Positions 33,156 through 41,406 of a stretch of 64,000 nucleotides of DNA are shown here, piece after piece. The stretch's first letter is position 1. Every line of letters starts with the position of its first letter. Below the pieces are notes generated by a model. It ran no database searches. It was not told the origin of the DNA and saw nothing but the letters and a program-made list of their open reading frames with translations. The translations under genes and the position numbers were made by a program. Source of the DNA: Methylocystis sp. Sn-Cys. Lineage in GTDB: Bacteria; Pseudomonadota; Alphaproteobacteria; Rhizobiales; Beijerinckiaceae. The DNA lies in the NCBI RefSeq assembly GCF_016745395.1, contig NZ_JAERVJ010000006.1:186001-250000 (forward strand), given 5' to 3'.

Positions 33156-33761
33156 TCACGGCGCGGAGCAGGGAAGCTTGGGCATCAGGTGGAGACCACT
33201 GGCCCCAAGGGCGCGCGTATCGAAGACGACCCTCGGCGTCTCGACGCGGATCTGCGAAGCGTCCGTGAAGCTCTTGACCTCTTCGCGCGTCAGACGCCCC
33301 GTTTCCAAAGTGCCCGAGCCTGTCACCAGAATGGGCACGCGCTTGAACTCCTTGTCCATTTCGTCGATGAGGATGACCGTCCCCGGCGCGCCGAAGTAAT
33401 ACGCCTTGTTTTTCATATAGGCGGTTTCCTCCTCGCCCGAAGCGTCGGAGCCTAACGGTGCGAGTTCTACGAGGAATCTCCAAACGCTCTTTGCGGGGTC
33501 GATGCGGTCGCAGCCGAGCGCAAAATTCGGCATCAGGTCCGGCGGACCGGACTTATGTTTCGCATCTAGAAAATACAAGCGGACACCGCCGCCCCATGCG
33601 TGTTCGTCGATAACCCATTCGGATCGAGCGCTCGAGTCGATGACCTCGAGTTTTTCCCGAGGGGCGGCCGCTACCGAGAGCGACGCGAGAATCTGCAAGC
33701 CAGCGATAGCGGCGACGCACACTCGGGCGACGCGGCGCGCGGCGCGCTTTGCTTTTGGCAT
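33156..33761 (-). CDS. Exported protein, first member of a tandem family
   Basis: A 201-residue protein starting at ATG 33761. It has a signal peptide (RVARVCVAAIAGLQILASLSVAAAP), the shared WGGGVRLYFLDAKHKSGPP, FALGCDRIDPAKSVWRFLVELAP, KAYYFGAPGTVILIDEMDKEFKRVPI and IRVETPRVVFDTRALGASGLHLMPKLPCSAP. The same pattern is repeated in the next two genes, so the three arose by tandem duplication; this is the most divergent copy. The YFGAPGT stretch with a following acidic strand is the best conserved part. No catalytic motif is evident. Confidence 0.72.
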   Translation of the reverse strand: MPKAKRAARRVARVCVAAIAGLQILASLSVAAAPREKLEVIDSSARSEWVIDEHAWGGGVRLYFLDAKHKSGPPDLMPNFALGCDRIDPAKSVWRFLVELAPLGSDASGEEETAYMKNKAYYFGAPGTVILIDEMDKEFKRVPILVTGSGTLETGRLTREEVKSFTDASQIRVETPRVVFDTRALGASGLHLMPKLPCSAP

Positions 33762-33762
33762 C

Positions 33763-34437
33763 TTATGATACTGGCCTTTGAGAGCGAGGGAGCGGATGAG
33801 ATCGATATGCGAGCTCAGGCGTTGCGCAGGGAAGCTTCGCATTCCTGTCGATCGTCGCCTTCAGCGCCGAGGTTCCGGATTCGAAATAGATCCTCGGCGT
33901 CTCGGCGCGGATTGCCGAGGCGTTCAGGATGGCTCGGACATCATCTTGCCTCAGAGCAGCGGTTTCGAGCGCGCCGTTCCTCGGCGTAAGCGGAGTGCGC
34001 TTTATTTCCTTGTCCGCCTCGTCCAGGAGAACGAGCATCCCCGGCGCGCCGAAGTAATATTTCATGCCTCTCTCGTGGGCGATCTCGTCCCTGCTCGTGA
34101 TGCCCGATCCGGGCGGTGTGGCTCCCACGCGGAAGCGCCAGTAGCTCTTGGTCGGATCCTGATCGGCGCAACCAAAGGCAAATTCAGGCGCTCCTCCGGC
34201 GAGAAAGTTCAGGGAAGGCGCGCCCGCTTCCTTGCTCTGTTTCAGATCGAACACAAAGCGAGCGCCGCCGCCCCAGTCAAAGGCCTCGATCCAATTCGCC
34301 CGCGGATCGCGATCGACGGCTCTGAGCGGCGCCGGAGAGGCGGCAATTGCGGGAAGCGACGCGAGCATTTGAAGAGCGACGACGACTGCAAGGCGAAAGC
34401 TGGCGCCGATTGGCGTGGAAGGCGTCTTTTTGGACAT
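33763..34437 (-). CDS. Exported protein, second member of the tandem family
   Basis: A 224-residue protein. ATG 34437 begins a signal peptide (LAVVVALQMLASLPAIAAS). The conserved parts are WGGGARFVFDLKQSKEAG, FAFGCADQDPTKSYWRFRVGATPPGSGITSRDEIA, MKYYFGAPGMLVLLDEADKEIKRTPL and IYFESGTSALKATIDRNAKLPC. Its C-terminus runs on about 19 residues past the last conserved Cys (TPELAYRSHPLPRSQRPVS), in the spacer towards the downstream gene, which suggests loss of an original stop near the LPCA motif. The gene ends 2 bp before the start of the first copy. Confidence 0.72.
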   Translation of the reverse strand: MSKKTPSTPIGASFRLAVVVALQMLASLPAIAASPAPLRAVDRDPRANWIEAFDWGGGARFVFDLKQSKEAGAPSLNFLAGGAPEFAFGCADQDPTKSYWRFRVGATPPGSGITSRDEIAHERGMKYYFGAPGMLVLLDEADKEIKRTPLTPRNGALETAALRQDDVRAILNASAIRAETPRIYFESGTSALKATIDRNAKLPCATPELAYRSHPLPRSQRPVS

Positions 34438-34672
34438 TTCGCAACCTAGACGAAAGGGTGAGCGGTTAGCTTTCGCTCGAGGGGCAAAAGAGAACCGCGG
34501 GGTGACGGGTGGACTCATCGCTGTGTCGGCCGCCGAGGGGTGGCCTCGATCGGGAGCGATGCGAGACTCCGAGCCCTGCGATCGTGACGACACGGCGACG
34601 CCGCGCGCTTTGCTTCTGACATTTTACGATCCTGACTTCGAGAGAGAGGGGGATGCCGATCGACACGCGAGC

Positions 34673-35341
34673 TCACCGCGCGGCGCAGGGAAGCTTCGCA
34701 TTGCCGTCGATCGTCGCTTTCAGCGCCGAGGTTCCGGATTCGAAAAAAATCCGCGGCGTCTTGGCGCGGATCACGGGCGCGTTCAGGATGGCTTGGACAT
34801 CGTCTTGCGTCAGAGCGGCGGTTTCGAGCGCGTCATTGCTCGGCGCAAGCGGAATGCGCCTCATCTCCTTGTCAGCCTCGCCCAGGAGAATAAGCGTCCC
34901 CGGCGCGCCGAAGTAATATTTTATGCCCGTCTCATACGCGATCTCGTCTCTGCTCGTGATGCCAGATCCGGGCGGCGTGACTCCCACTCGAAAGCGCCAG
35001 TAGCTCTTTGCCGGATCCCGGTCGGCGCAACCGAACGTAAATTCAGGACCGCCTCCCGCGAGAAACTTCAGGGAAGGCGGCCGGACATTTGTTTCGAATT
35101 CGGTTCCAGCGAGAAAATCTCGGTGCGCCGCGTCCGCCGCCAGGCTCTGCTTCAGATCAAAAACGAAGCGAGCGCCGCCGCCCCAGCTACGGTCCTCGAT
35201 CCAATAATTGGACGGAGAGTCGCGATCCACGGCTCTGAACGGCCCCGTAGATGCGGCTAACGCGGGAAGCGATGCGAGCGCGACGACGGCTACAAGGAGG
35301 GAACCGGCGCCGACTGGCATGGAAGGCGTCTTTCTCGACAT
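34673..35341 (-). CDS. Exported protein, third member of the tandem family
   Basis: A 222-residue protein starting at ATG 35341 with a signal peptide (LLVAVVALASLPALAAS). Compared with the middle copy it has an insertion (DAAHRDFLAGTEFETNVRPP) that repeats the neighbouring FLAGG segment. The motifs FTFGCADRDPAKSYWRFRVGVTPPGSGITSRDEIAYE and KYYFGAPGTLILLGEADKEMRRIPL are close to copy two. The DNA similarity between the copies extends past the stop codons into the downstream spacer, so this duplication is recent. Confidence 0.72.
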   Translation of the reverse strand: MSRKTPSMPVGAGSLLVAVVALASLPALAASTGPFRAVDRDSPSNYWIEDRSWGGGARFVFDLKQSLAADAAHRDFLAGTEFETNVRPPSLKFLAGGGPEFTFGCADRDPAKSYWRFRVGVTPPGSGITSRDEIAYETGIKYYFGAPGTLILLGEADKEMRRIPLAPSNDALETAALTQDDVQAILNAPVIRAKTPRIFFESGTSALKATIDGNAKLPCAAR

Positions 35342-35425
35342 TTTGAGTGACCTCGATGAATGAGTGGGCGGATAATGTTCGCCCGACGCGAAAAAGAACG
35401 GCTGCGGCGGGGATTCACCACTGTG

Positions 35426-35797
35426 TCAGCCGGTTCGATCGAAAGACAGCCGCTTGCATCGCCGCCAGGAGTGAACGACGAGGACCAGCAACCACAAGAG
35501 GAACAATCCCGCGCCAATGGGCAGGGTGAAGATCGTCAGCCAGCCGCCGACCGCCATATTGTAGAGGGTTTGTCCCACGTCCGAACCGAGGACGAGGCAG
35601 GGGTGCGGATTGCCTTCGTCGAGCGCACTACCGTTCACGTTCGCGATAAAGCTCGCGGCGAAGAGGGAGATCAATGGGAGCGAGGTGACGATAATGATCG
35701 CGACGAGCGCCAGCCCGTGGCGCCAAGCCAGCCTATGCGAATGTACGCCGGGATCGTCTGTCATGGCGGTGATCTTTTCCACATGCGCTTCAGTCAT
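35426..35797 (-). CDS. Small inner-membrane protein of unknown function
   Basis: A 123-residue protein with two clear transmembrane helices (LALVAIIIVTSLPLISLFAASFI and WLTIFTLPIGAGLFLLWLLVLVVHSW), a polar loop between them that holds one Cys and a GxDVGQTLYN pattern, and a basic C-terminus. ATG 35797 overlaps the stop of the upstream gene by 8 bp, so the two are co-translated. ATG 35764 is another possible start. I do not recognise the family. It may anchor or help export the co-encoded secreted protein. Confidence 0.6.
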   Translation of the reverse strand: MTEAHVEKITAMTDDPGVHSHRLAWRHGLALVAIIIVTSLPLISLFAASFIANVNGSALDEGNPHPCLVLGSDVGQTLYNMAVGGWLTIFTLPIGAGLFLLWLLVLVVHSWRRCKRLSFDRTG

Positions 35798-36248
35798 CGA
35801 TGGCATAGATGCTTGCGTCGTAAACGAGTCCAATCTCCGCTCCATCCGGAGCCTGGACCCGTAGGGCGGTCCATTCCTCGCCCGCCTCCGGCCCGTTATC
35901 GATTTGCGAGGCGTTGCCAAGCTGCAGCGGACGGTATTGTCCCGCGGCCGCGGGTTCGCAACTTTGTCCGGCGAGCGAGCGCAAAAGCGTGGCGCGCAAT
36001 GTTTTCGGCGTCTTTTCGTGCAGATGGGCCTTCTCGACAATAGAGACGACGAAGGTCGCGGCTTCGTAGCTCGGGCAGCGATAGCCGCGATGATAGTCTC
36101 CGTGCGTCTTTCCGCTCAGGCGGATCGTCCCCTGGAAGGTTCCCTGACTCGGATCGCCGATCCACTCTTGGAGCGATTTTTCTGAATCCCGCGCGGACGC
36201 GAAGCGAAAAGCGAAGAGCAGGACGAGCAAGGCGCAAATATTTCTCAT
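35790..36248 (-). CDS. Exported protein of unknown function
   Basis: A 152-residue protein starting at ATG 36248, where a signal peptide begins (RNICALLVLLFAFRFASAR). The mature part opens with KSLQEWIGDPSQGTFQGTIRLSGKTHGDYHRGYRCPSYEAATFVVSIVEKAHLH and has two cysteines. It closes with WTALRVQAPDGAEIGLVYDASIYAIDD, a beta-rich ending. No family is recognised. It overlaps the downstream membrane-protein gene and is followed upstream by the LuxR-type gene on the same strand. Confidence 0.65.
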   Translation of the reverse strand: MRNICALLVLLFAFRFASARDSEKSLQEWIGDPSQGTFQGTIRLSGKTHGDYHRGYRCPSYEAATFVVSIVEKAHLHEKTPKTLRATLLRSLAGQSCEPAAAGQYRPLQLGNASQIDNGPEAGEEWTALRVQAPDGAEIGLVYDASIYAIDD

Positions 36249-36405
36249 AATTTTTTTTGGAATCCCAGCCTCTCGGATAAGGCATGGAGGCATCCGATCC
36301 TCGCGGAATCAACCCCGCCGAAGCACCAGTACAATGCGCGCGTTGCGGCTGACAGAGACGCGGCAAATAATGCGCTGTGGTGCCTCGGGGCAACGAACAT
36401 CCTCG

Positions 36406-36918
36406 TCAATCAGAAAGGGGCAGGACATGCGCATCTTCGGCGAGAGTGTCATTCAGCAAGGCGACAACTGCCTTGCGCGAGGGGACGTTCAACTGTCTCA
36501 ACAGTTGCGAGACATGATTGCGTACCGTGAAATGCGACAGCTTCAAGCGCCGGCCGATCTCCTTGTTCGACAGGTCATGCATCAAGAGCCGCAGTATGTC
36601 GCGTTGTCGGTCCGTCAGCGAGGAAAGCGTGTGCAGGAGGGAAAAGTCGCGCGCGCCGGCTGCTTCGCGCTGCGCATACAACACGCTGCCCTCCGGCAGC
36701 ATGTGACGCACTCGAGCAAGAATATCATCCGCGTCATTCGTCCGCACCGCGAACAACACGACGCTCGCGGTCGCACTGTGCTCGATCATCGAGCGGACTC
36801 CTGAACGCCCGCTGACCCGAAGGTTTGGCGCGATGTCCGAAATATCGTATGTGTCCATGCTGAGACTTCCGCGTGGTCCCTTGCCCAACTCCGTAGCATC
36901 GCTCGAGCGAGGGTTCAT
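36406..36918 (-). CDS. LuxR/NarL-type DNA-binding regulator
   Basis: A 170-residue protein. The C-terminal domain is a complete LuxR helix-turn-helix (LTDRQRDILRLLMHDLSNKEIGRRLKLSHFTVRNHVSQLLRQL). The N-terminal part (about 85 residues) looks like the last part of a receiver domain with its phospho-aspartate missing (SVVLFAVRTNDADDILARVRHMLPEGSVLYA). ATG 36918 with GGAAG upstream is preferred over ATG 36858. Because the acceptor Asp is not seen, it may work without phosphorylation. The secreted-protein operon 35426-36248 lies on the same strand, so regulation of that set is plausible. Confidence 0.8.
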   Translation of the reverse strand: MNPRSSDATELGKGPRGSLSMDTYDISDIAPNLRVSGRSGVRSMIEHSATASVVLFAVRTNDADDILARVRHMLPEGSVLYAQREAAGARDFSLLHTLSSLTDRQRDILRLLMHDLSNKEIGRRLKLSHFTVRNHVSQLLRQLNVPSRKAVVALLNDTLAEDAHVLPLSD

Positions 36919-37089
36919 TCGACTTCCGGCGACGAGCGCGAGCGCGGCGACGAGCGGCGGCAAGAATCTGCGAATGGCGACTGTGGGGGGACGAACGGCA
37001 TGCCGAAGACGGCTTTGCGGGTGTCCTAGAACGCCGACACGAGTCGATGAATGGGAAGGCCCTGTAGGTCGAAGAGGGAACGAAGGGTG

Positions 37090-38178
37090 ATGAAACGATC
37101 GTCTAACGCATGCGCAATCCGTCAGGCCACCTTTCGCTTCGGCCTGATCTATTGGGTGGGCGTATTCATTTTCTCAAGCATATTATGGGGTATCGTCGGC
37201 ACGGACCCGATCGAATCCGCCATTGGCAAGCTTTTGCACTATGCCTTGTGCTCGGTCATCACCGCCGGCATTTCGGCGCTATTATTCCACTTGCACGAGA
37301 GGCTGGTCGAGACGCGCTCCTCGGAGAATGCGCTCCCGTTGCTCGTCGCCGCTTCCTTCATTCTCTCTCTGGCGGCGGCGCCGGCCTGGGCCGCGCTTGG
37401 CTATGCGGTTTACACTCTCTGCGTCTGGCCGCAGCCCGCTGTCTTCGATTGGAAGGATTTCGGCTATGACACTGCATATGGCGCGGCGTTGTTTTTCGGA
37501 TGGTCCTGTCTGTTCATTACTCTCGTTTTCGGTTTCGAGCTCCATGACCGTGAACTTAGGCTCGCCGCCGTTCGTGAGGAGGCCCTGACCGCACAGATGC
37601 GCGCGCTGCGGTATCAAGTAAATCCGCATTTTCTCTTCAACACGCTGAACTCGATCGCCGGCCTGATCGAGGAAGGATCGGCCACCCGCGCCGAGCGCAT
37701 GGTCCTGTCGCTCTCGACATTCCTGCGCACGACCCTGTCGCTCGATCCCATGCATGACGTGTCCCTGGCGGATGAGCTGGCTCTGCAGGAGGAATATCTC
37801 CAGATCGAGCGCGAGCGCTTTTCCGACCGAATGGCGTTCAGCATCGACATGCCCGAGGACGTGCGCAGCGCCCTTGTGCCGAGCCTGATCCTCCAGCCGC
37901 TGATCGAGAACGCCATCAAGCACGGCGTCGGCGCCACTGTCGGCAAGGTCGAGATCGCGCTGCGCGCGCGCCGTGAGGCAAACCGGCTTAGGGTTACGGT
38001 CGAGAACGACATGCCCATCGAGGATGACGGCAAGAAGCCTGCCGGCATGGGAGTCGGATTGCGCAACGTCGCGGAACGCCTGCACGCCCGCTTTCAGGGC
38101 GACAGCTCGTTTTCATCCGGCCCGGTCGCGCCCGGCCGCTACCGGGCATTCATCGAGCTCCCGTGGCGGCTCGCATGA
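37090..38178 (+). CDS. LytS/YehU-type sensor histidine kinase
   Basis: A 362-residue kinase with four hydrophobic helices in the first 150 residues and a His_kinase/HATPase region. The phospho-histidine is in YQVNPHFLFNTLNSIAGLIEEG and the ATP site includes QPLIENAIKHGVG and PAGMGVGLRNVAERL. ATG 37090 was chosen over the open frame to 37051. It overlaps the response regulator gene by 4 bp (ATGA), forming a standard pair. Its cytosolic half is nearly the same as that of the orphan kinase at 27511; the membrane sensor parts differ, so they may sense different signals. Confidence 0.92.
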   Translation: MKRSSNACAIRQATFRFGLIYWVGVFIFSSILWGIVGTDPIESAIGKLLHYALCSVITAGISALLFHLHERLVETRSSENALPLLVAASFILSLAAAPAWAALGYAVYTLCVWPQPAVFDWKDFGYDTAYGAALFFGWSCLFITLVFGFELHDRELRLAAVREEALTAQMRALRYQVNPHFLFNTLNSIAGLIEEGSATRAERMVLSLSTFLRTTLSLDPMHDVSLADELALQEEYLQIERERFSDRMAFSIDMPEDVRSALVPSLILQPLIENAIKHGVGATVGKVEIALRARREANRLRVTVENDMPIEDDGKKPAGMGVGLRNVAERLHARFQGDSSFSSGPVAPGRYRAFIELPWRLA

Positions 38179-38951
38179 GCGAGCTCACGATTCTCGTTGT
38201 CGACGATGAGCCGCTCGCGCGCCGCAGGCTCTTGCGTCTGCTCGCGAAGATGGAATGGGTCGGGCGGATCGACGAAGCCGCCGACGCCAGGGAGGCTTGT
38301 CGCGCGGCGGAACAATCCCGGCCCGACATTCTTCTGCTCGACATTCAAATGCCGGGTGGCAGCGGCTTCGACGTTCTCGAAAGCCTCGGACCGGAGCCGC
38401 CGGTGGTCGTTTTCGTCACCGCATTCGACCATCACGCCCTGCGCGCCTTCGAGGCCAACGCCGTCGATTACGTCACCAAGCCGATCGAGCCAGGGCGCTT
38501 CACTCGCGCCCTGGAGCGCGCGCGGATCGCCGCGGGCGCGCGCCATCAGGCGGACCGAGTCGCCGAATTGCAGGAAACGATCGCTTCCCTGAAGCGCGCT
38601 TTGACCGAACAGCCGAAAAAGTCGACCGAGTTCTGGGTGAAGGCGCGAGGCGAATATTTGCGCGTCACGCTGGCCAATGTGATCCGCTTTCAGGCGGAAC
38701 GCGACTATGTGCGCATCCATGTTCCTGGCGCGGACTATCTCTTTCAGGAGAGCCTGTCCTCGCTCGAACGCCGTCTCGACGGCGAAGAGTTCCTGCGTAT
38801 CCATCGCGGAGCGATTGTGCGCCGCAGCGCCATCACGCGTATCAAGCAGGCGCCTTTCGCGGCGCTGATCGCGGTTCTAAACGACGGCTCGGAAGTGCGC
38901 GTGGGGCGGACCTATGCGCCGTCGATCCGCGCAAGGCTGATACGCACGTAG
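38175..38951 (+). CDS. LytTR-family response regulator
   Basis: A 258-residue regulator. The receiver domain has the acidic pair in VVDDEP (Asp10, Asp11), the phospho-acceptor Asp56 in ILLLDIQMP, and the conserved Lys in DYVTKPIEP. A LytTR DNA-binding domain follows (about residues 145-258), with VIRFQAERDYVRIHVPG and EEFLRIHRGAIVRRSAITRI. It is co-translated with the kinase at 37090. LytTR regulators often control exported or surface proteins, which fits the flanking secreted-protein genes. Confidence 0.92.
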   Translation: MSELTILVVDDEPLARRRLLRLLAKMEWVGRIDEAADAREACRAAEQSRPDILLLDIQMPGGSGFDVLESLGPEPPVVVFVTAFDHHALRAFEANAVDYVTKPIEPGRFTRALERARIAAGARHQADRVAELQETIASLKRALTEQPKKSTEFWVKARGEYLRVTLANVIRFQAERDYVRIHVPGADYLFQESLSSLERRLDGEEFLRIHRGAIVRRSAITRIKQAPFAALIAVLNDGSEVRVGRTYAPSIRARLIRT

Positions 38952-38978
38952 GCAAAGGCTCCCTGTGCGCAATCTCGT

Positions 38979-39719
38979 TCAGCGTTCGAGGGAAACACCG
39001 TTTTGCACCATCCAGTCGAGGACCTCCAGCCGCGCTTGCCGAGCTTCGGCGTTGAGCAGACGCTCCGGCGTCATAAGGAGGTAGGTCTGGAAAGTCTTGC
39101 CCTGCCGGTTGCGCGCCCCGGCTGGGGCTCCTTGTTGCAACAATCTCAGAACGCGCGCCGCGTCGTTGATTTGCGCCGCGAGATGCAGAATGGTATTGCC
39201 CATGTTGTCGGCATGGTTCAAACGCGCCCCGGCTGCGAGTAACATTTCGAACTGCCGCTCCCGTTCCCCCATCAAGGCCGCCATCAAAGGCGTCCTGCCG
39301 GTCTGACCATTGCGAGCGTCGACGTCGACATGGCGCGCGAGGAGGAGACGCAAATATTCCAAATCATTCGCCATGGCAGCGAAGTGGATCGCCGTATCGC
39401 CGTCGACGCCGGGCTGCGCAGGATCGGCGCCGACATTCAGCAGCACTTGGAAGGCGAAGTGGCTTTTGTTGAGCATAGCCCATTGCAACAGCGTGACGTT
39501 CTTGTCGCCTCTCGCCTTTACATTGGCGCCAGCCGCCACGAGCTCGGCGGCGCGCGTGCTGTCCCGCTGCATGGCGGCGTCGAGCAGTGCTTCGACCTTA
39601 GGGTCGGAAAAAATCTCCGCAGCGTCGGGCGCGGCGACGCTCGCCCTCGGATAAGAGAATGAAGATGCGATCAGAGCGCCGATAAGGAAGCTCCGCCGCG
39701 ACAGAGTCGTCTGCGTCAT
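38979..39719 (-). CDS. Tat-exported ankyrin-repeat protein
   Basis: A 246-residue protein. ATG 39719 gives a twin-arginine leader (SRRSFLIGALIASSFSYPRASVAAP); the longer open frame to 40100 lies over the next gene. At least five ankyrin repeats follow: KVEALLDAAMQRDSTRAAELVAAGANVKARG, VTLLQWAMLNKSHFAFQVLLNVGADP, GDTAIHFAAMANDLEYLRLLLARHVDVDARN, GRTPLMAALMGERERQFEMLLAAGARLNHAD and GNTILHLAAQINDAARVLRLLQQGA. This fits a protein-protein contact surface in the periplasm. The convergent neighbour is the response regulator. ATG overlaps the stop of the next upstream gene. Confidence 0.85.
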   Translation of the reverse strand: MTQTTLSRRSFLIGALIASSFSYPRASVAAPDAAEIFSDPKVEALLDAAMQRDSTRAAELVAAGANVKARGDKNVTLLQWAMLNKSHFAFQVLLNVGADPAQPGVDGDTAIHFAAMANDLEYLRLLLARHVDVDARNGQTGRTPLMAALMGERERQFEMLLAAGARLNHADNMGNTILHLAAQINDAARVLRLLQQGAPAGARNRQGKTFQTYLLMTPERLLNAEARQARLEVLDWMVQNGVSLER

Positions 39720-40219
39720 GGCGCGGACTTCCTCCAGGGCTCGAAGGTGCTCAACGTGTAGCCCGTTTCTCCACTGATGTGGAGCATCGCGCCTTTGCAT
39801 TCCCGGAGCCGGGTCTCGAAGCTGTGGCTCGTTTCGATCTGTCCGAGATCGGTCCGAACGCGCCCGTGGTGATACCAGACGGTCGCCTGATAACGGACGT
39901 TGTCGGTCCCATTCCGCTCTATGCCCGATGTTTCCAATGACGTCTCTTGGCTGGAGCCGTCGGCGTCGACGGTCTTTTCGACGATGCGTCTCTTGTCCTC
40001 GGCATATTGGCGCTCGAGCGCTTCGACACATGCGCGATGCGACGCGAGCGCTTGCGAAGATGGCGGTACCGGCAGCCTGCCGCTCGCATGGGCCGGCCAC
40101 GACGCAAGAAAGATCTCGAGACCCAAAGCAGTAGTCGCCAGCGCTCCAAAACTCATCAATGCCATAGACGCTGCTCCAGCGACATGCGATCCGCTTCGAG
40201 CTTCAACGCGTCTCGCCAT
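39716..40219 (-). CDS. Exported protein of unknown function
   Basis: A 167-residue protein. ATG 40219 gives a leader (GAASMALMSFGALATTALGLEIFLASWPAHAS) with a cleavage region around AHAS; other starts are possible. The mature part has a helical stretch (ASHRACVEALERQYAEDKRRIVEKTVDADG) and a beta-rich part ending in KGAMLHISGETGYTLSTFEPWRKS. Two cysteines are seen (SHRAC and RECKG). It overlaps the downstream ankyrin gene (ATGA) and the upstream gene, so the four genes 38979-41350 look like a single operon of exported proteins. Confidence 0.62.
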   Translation of the reverse strand: MARRVEARSGSHVAGAASMALMSFGALATTALGLEIFLASWPAHASGRLPVPPSSQALASHRACVEALERQYAEDKRRIVEKTVDADGSSQETSLETSGIERNGTDNVRYQATVWYHHGRVRTDLGQIETSHSFETRLRECKGAMLHISGETGYTLSTFEPWRKSAP

Positions 40220-40628
40220 AATAAGGGGACTCTCCGCCTCGTGAATCATTCGTGTGCTCTTTTAGATTTACGCAGACGCAAACCGCGTCGGCGCAATTAT
40301 TGGAGAGCTCCTTGTGAACAAAGGAGCAGTCCGGCTTCGAATGAACCGTTTCCCTCTTGGTGGCGTTCTCATAGGCGTAAACGGCAGCCTTAGTGTCCAG
40401 GACTTCCATGAGCCTCAATCCGCTGTTTTGGCAGATCAGCCGCTCGATCGGCTTGTTCTGCCTTTGACAGTCGAGGCAGGACGGCACGTCGCCGTAAAAC
40501 TCCGATAACTCGCCGATCGCGCGCTTAACCTTGTCGACGTCCAAGTTCGGGCAATCGACCGCAAGGGCGCGCCCCGCGACGCCCGTGAAAGAAAAGATCA
40601 ACAGAGACGCCAACAAAGCTCTTCGCAT
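40203..40628 (-). CDS. Exported cysteine-rich protein, possibly LprI/DUF1311-like
   Basis: A 141-residue protein with a signal peptide starting at ATG 40628 (RRALLASLLIFSFTGVAGRALAVDC). About ten cysteines are present in the mature part. The segment PIERLICQNSGLRLMEVLDTKAAVYAYENATKRE recalls the LprI/DUF1311 pattern (IC...L..LD..L...Y) of lysozyme-inhibitor-like lipoproteins, but the match is partial. The C-terminal half has CADAVCVCVNLKEHTNDSR. The stop overlaps the downstream gene by 17 bp. Disulfide bonding in the periplasm is likely; the role is inferred. Confidence 0.62.
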   Translation of the reverse strand: MRRALLASLLIFSFTGVAGRALAVDCPNLDVDKVKRAIGELSEFYGDVPSCLDCQRQNKPIERLICQNSGLRLMEVLDTKAAVYAYENATKRETVHSKPDCSFVHKELSNNCADAVCVCVNLKEHTNDSRGGESPYYGETR

Positions 40629-40669
40629 ATCATCCTCTTTTGCGGTTGTTGTTCCACGCCGCGACGACG

Positions 40670-41350
40670 TCATTGAAGTGGCTCCACGCGGTTGACGCAG
40701 GACCTCTTGGTCATATCGCTCCCGGGCGTGAACAGAGAGAAGGAAAAGAACGTCTCTCCTGGGCTGTTTTTGCCGCCATCCTCGTTGCGCCCAGCGCGGA
40801 CAAAGACCGGCGTCGGCGCGGCTGGAAGATCAATCCGGAAAAAGGCGATATGCTCGTCATCAGGCAGATCGCCATAGCCGTCCGTCTTGCAATTGTCGGC
40901 TAGCAGGGTCACGGTCCCGACGCTCAACTGCCCTCGGAGAATTTCTTGATAATTGCTGCTCGGATAGAACTTCTGAAGCTCTATCGCGCGAACGCCCTTG
41001 GCGCTGTGGAAAATGACGTCGATCGAAGCATCGCCTGCGTTGCCCTTTTTGTGCGTAGCGTTCGCGCCGATTCCAACCGGAAGGTCGACCTCGCCAAATC
41101 CATTCAGGCGCAGTCGTCCGCGCAAATGGTATGTCACGCTGAGATCTTTTTCGGAATCTTCGGGATAGGCGAAACCTTGCCATTCGATGTTCGAAAGCGC
41201 GGCGATGTCCTTGTCCCGCTTCCCCTGTGCGAAGGCGATGAGCAGCGTCTCGAGCGGGTTGCTCGCGTCGCGTGCGTCTACCGAAGCGCCAAGCGCCATT
41301 GCGAGAACGAAGGAAAGCGCAAAACGATATGTGCGGCAGGTGAGAGCCAT
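40670..41350 (-). CDS. Exported protein of unknown function
   Basis: A 226-residue protein. ATG 41350 starts a signal peptide (RFALSFVLAMALGASVDARD); ATG 41359 is a near alternative. The mature chain has LETLLIAFAQGKRDKDIAALSNIEWQGFAYPEDSEKDLSVTYHLRGRLRLNGFGEVDLPVGIG, a beta-rich stretch, and FFRIDLPAAPTPVFVRAGR near the end. Two mature cysteines are far apart. I do not recognise the family. It is co-directional with its neighbours on both sides. Confidence 0.65.
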   Translation of the reverse strand: MALTCRTYRFALSFVLAMALGASVDARDASNPLETLLIAFAQGKRDKDIAALSNIEWQGFAYPEDSEKDLSVTYHLRGRLRLNGFGEVDLPVGIGANATHKKGNAGDASIDVIFHSAKGVRAIELQKFYPSSNYQEILRGQLSVGTVTLLADNCKTDGYGDLPDDEHIAFFRIDLPAAPTPVFVRAGRNEDGGKNSPGETFFSFSLFTPGSDMTKRSCVNRVEPLQ

Positions 41351-41406
41351 GGCGTCCATCGGTTGTAAGAAATTCACTCTGAGAAGTGGGGATGATTCCA
41401 GCGAGG

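Noticed and set aside
37282-38085. 267-residue minus-strand frame opposite the second histidine kinase
   Set aside because: Antisense shadow of the kinase core; the same shadow appears opposite the first kinase because the sequences are similar.
39719-40100. N-terminal extension of the ankyrin protein
   Set aside because: It overlaps a co-directional exported protein gene and lacks a signal peptide, whereas ATG 39719 begins a clean Tat leader.
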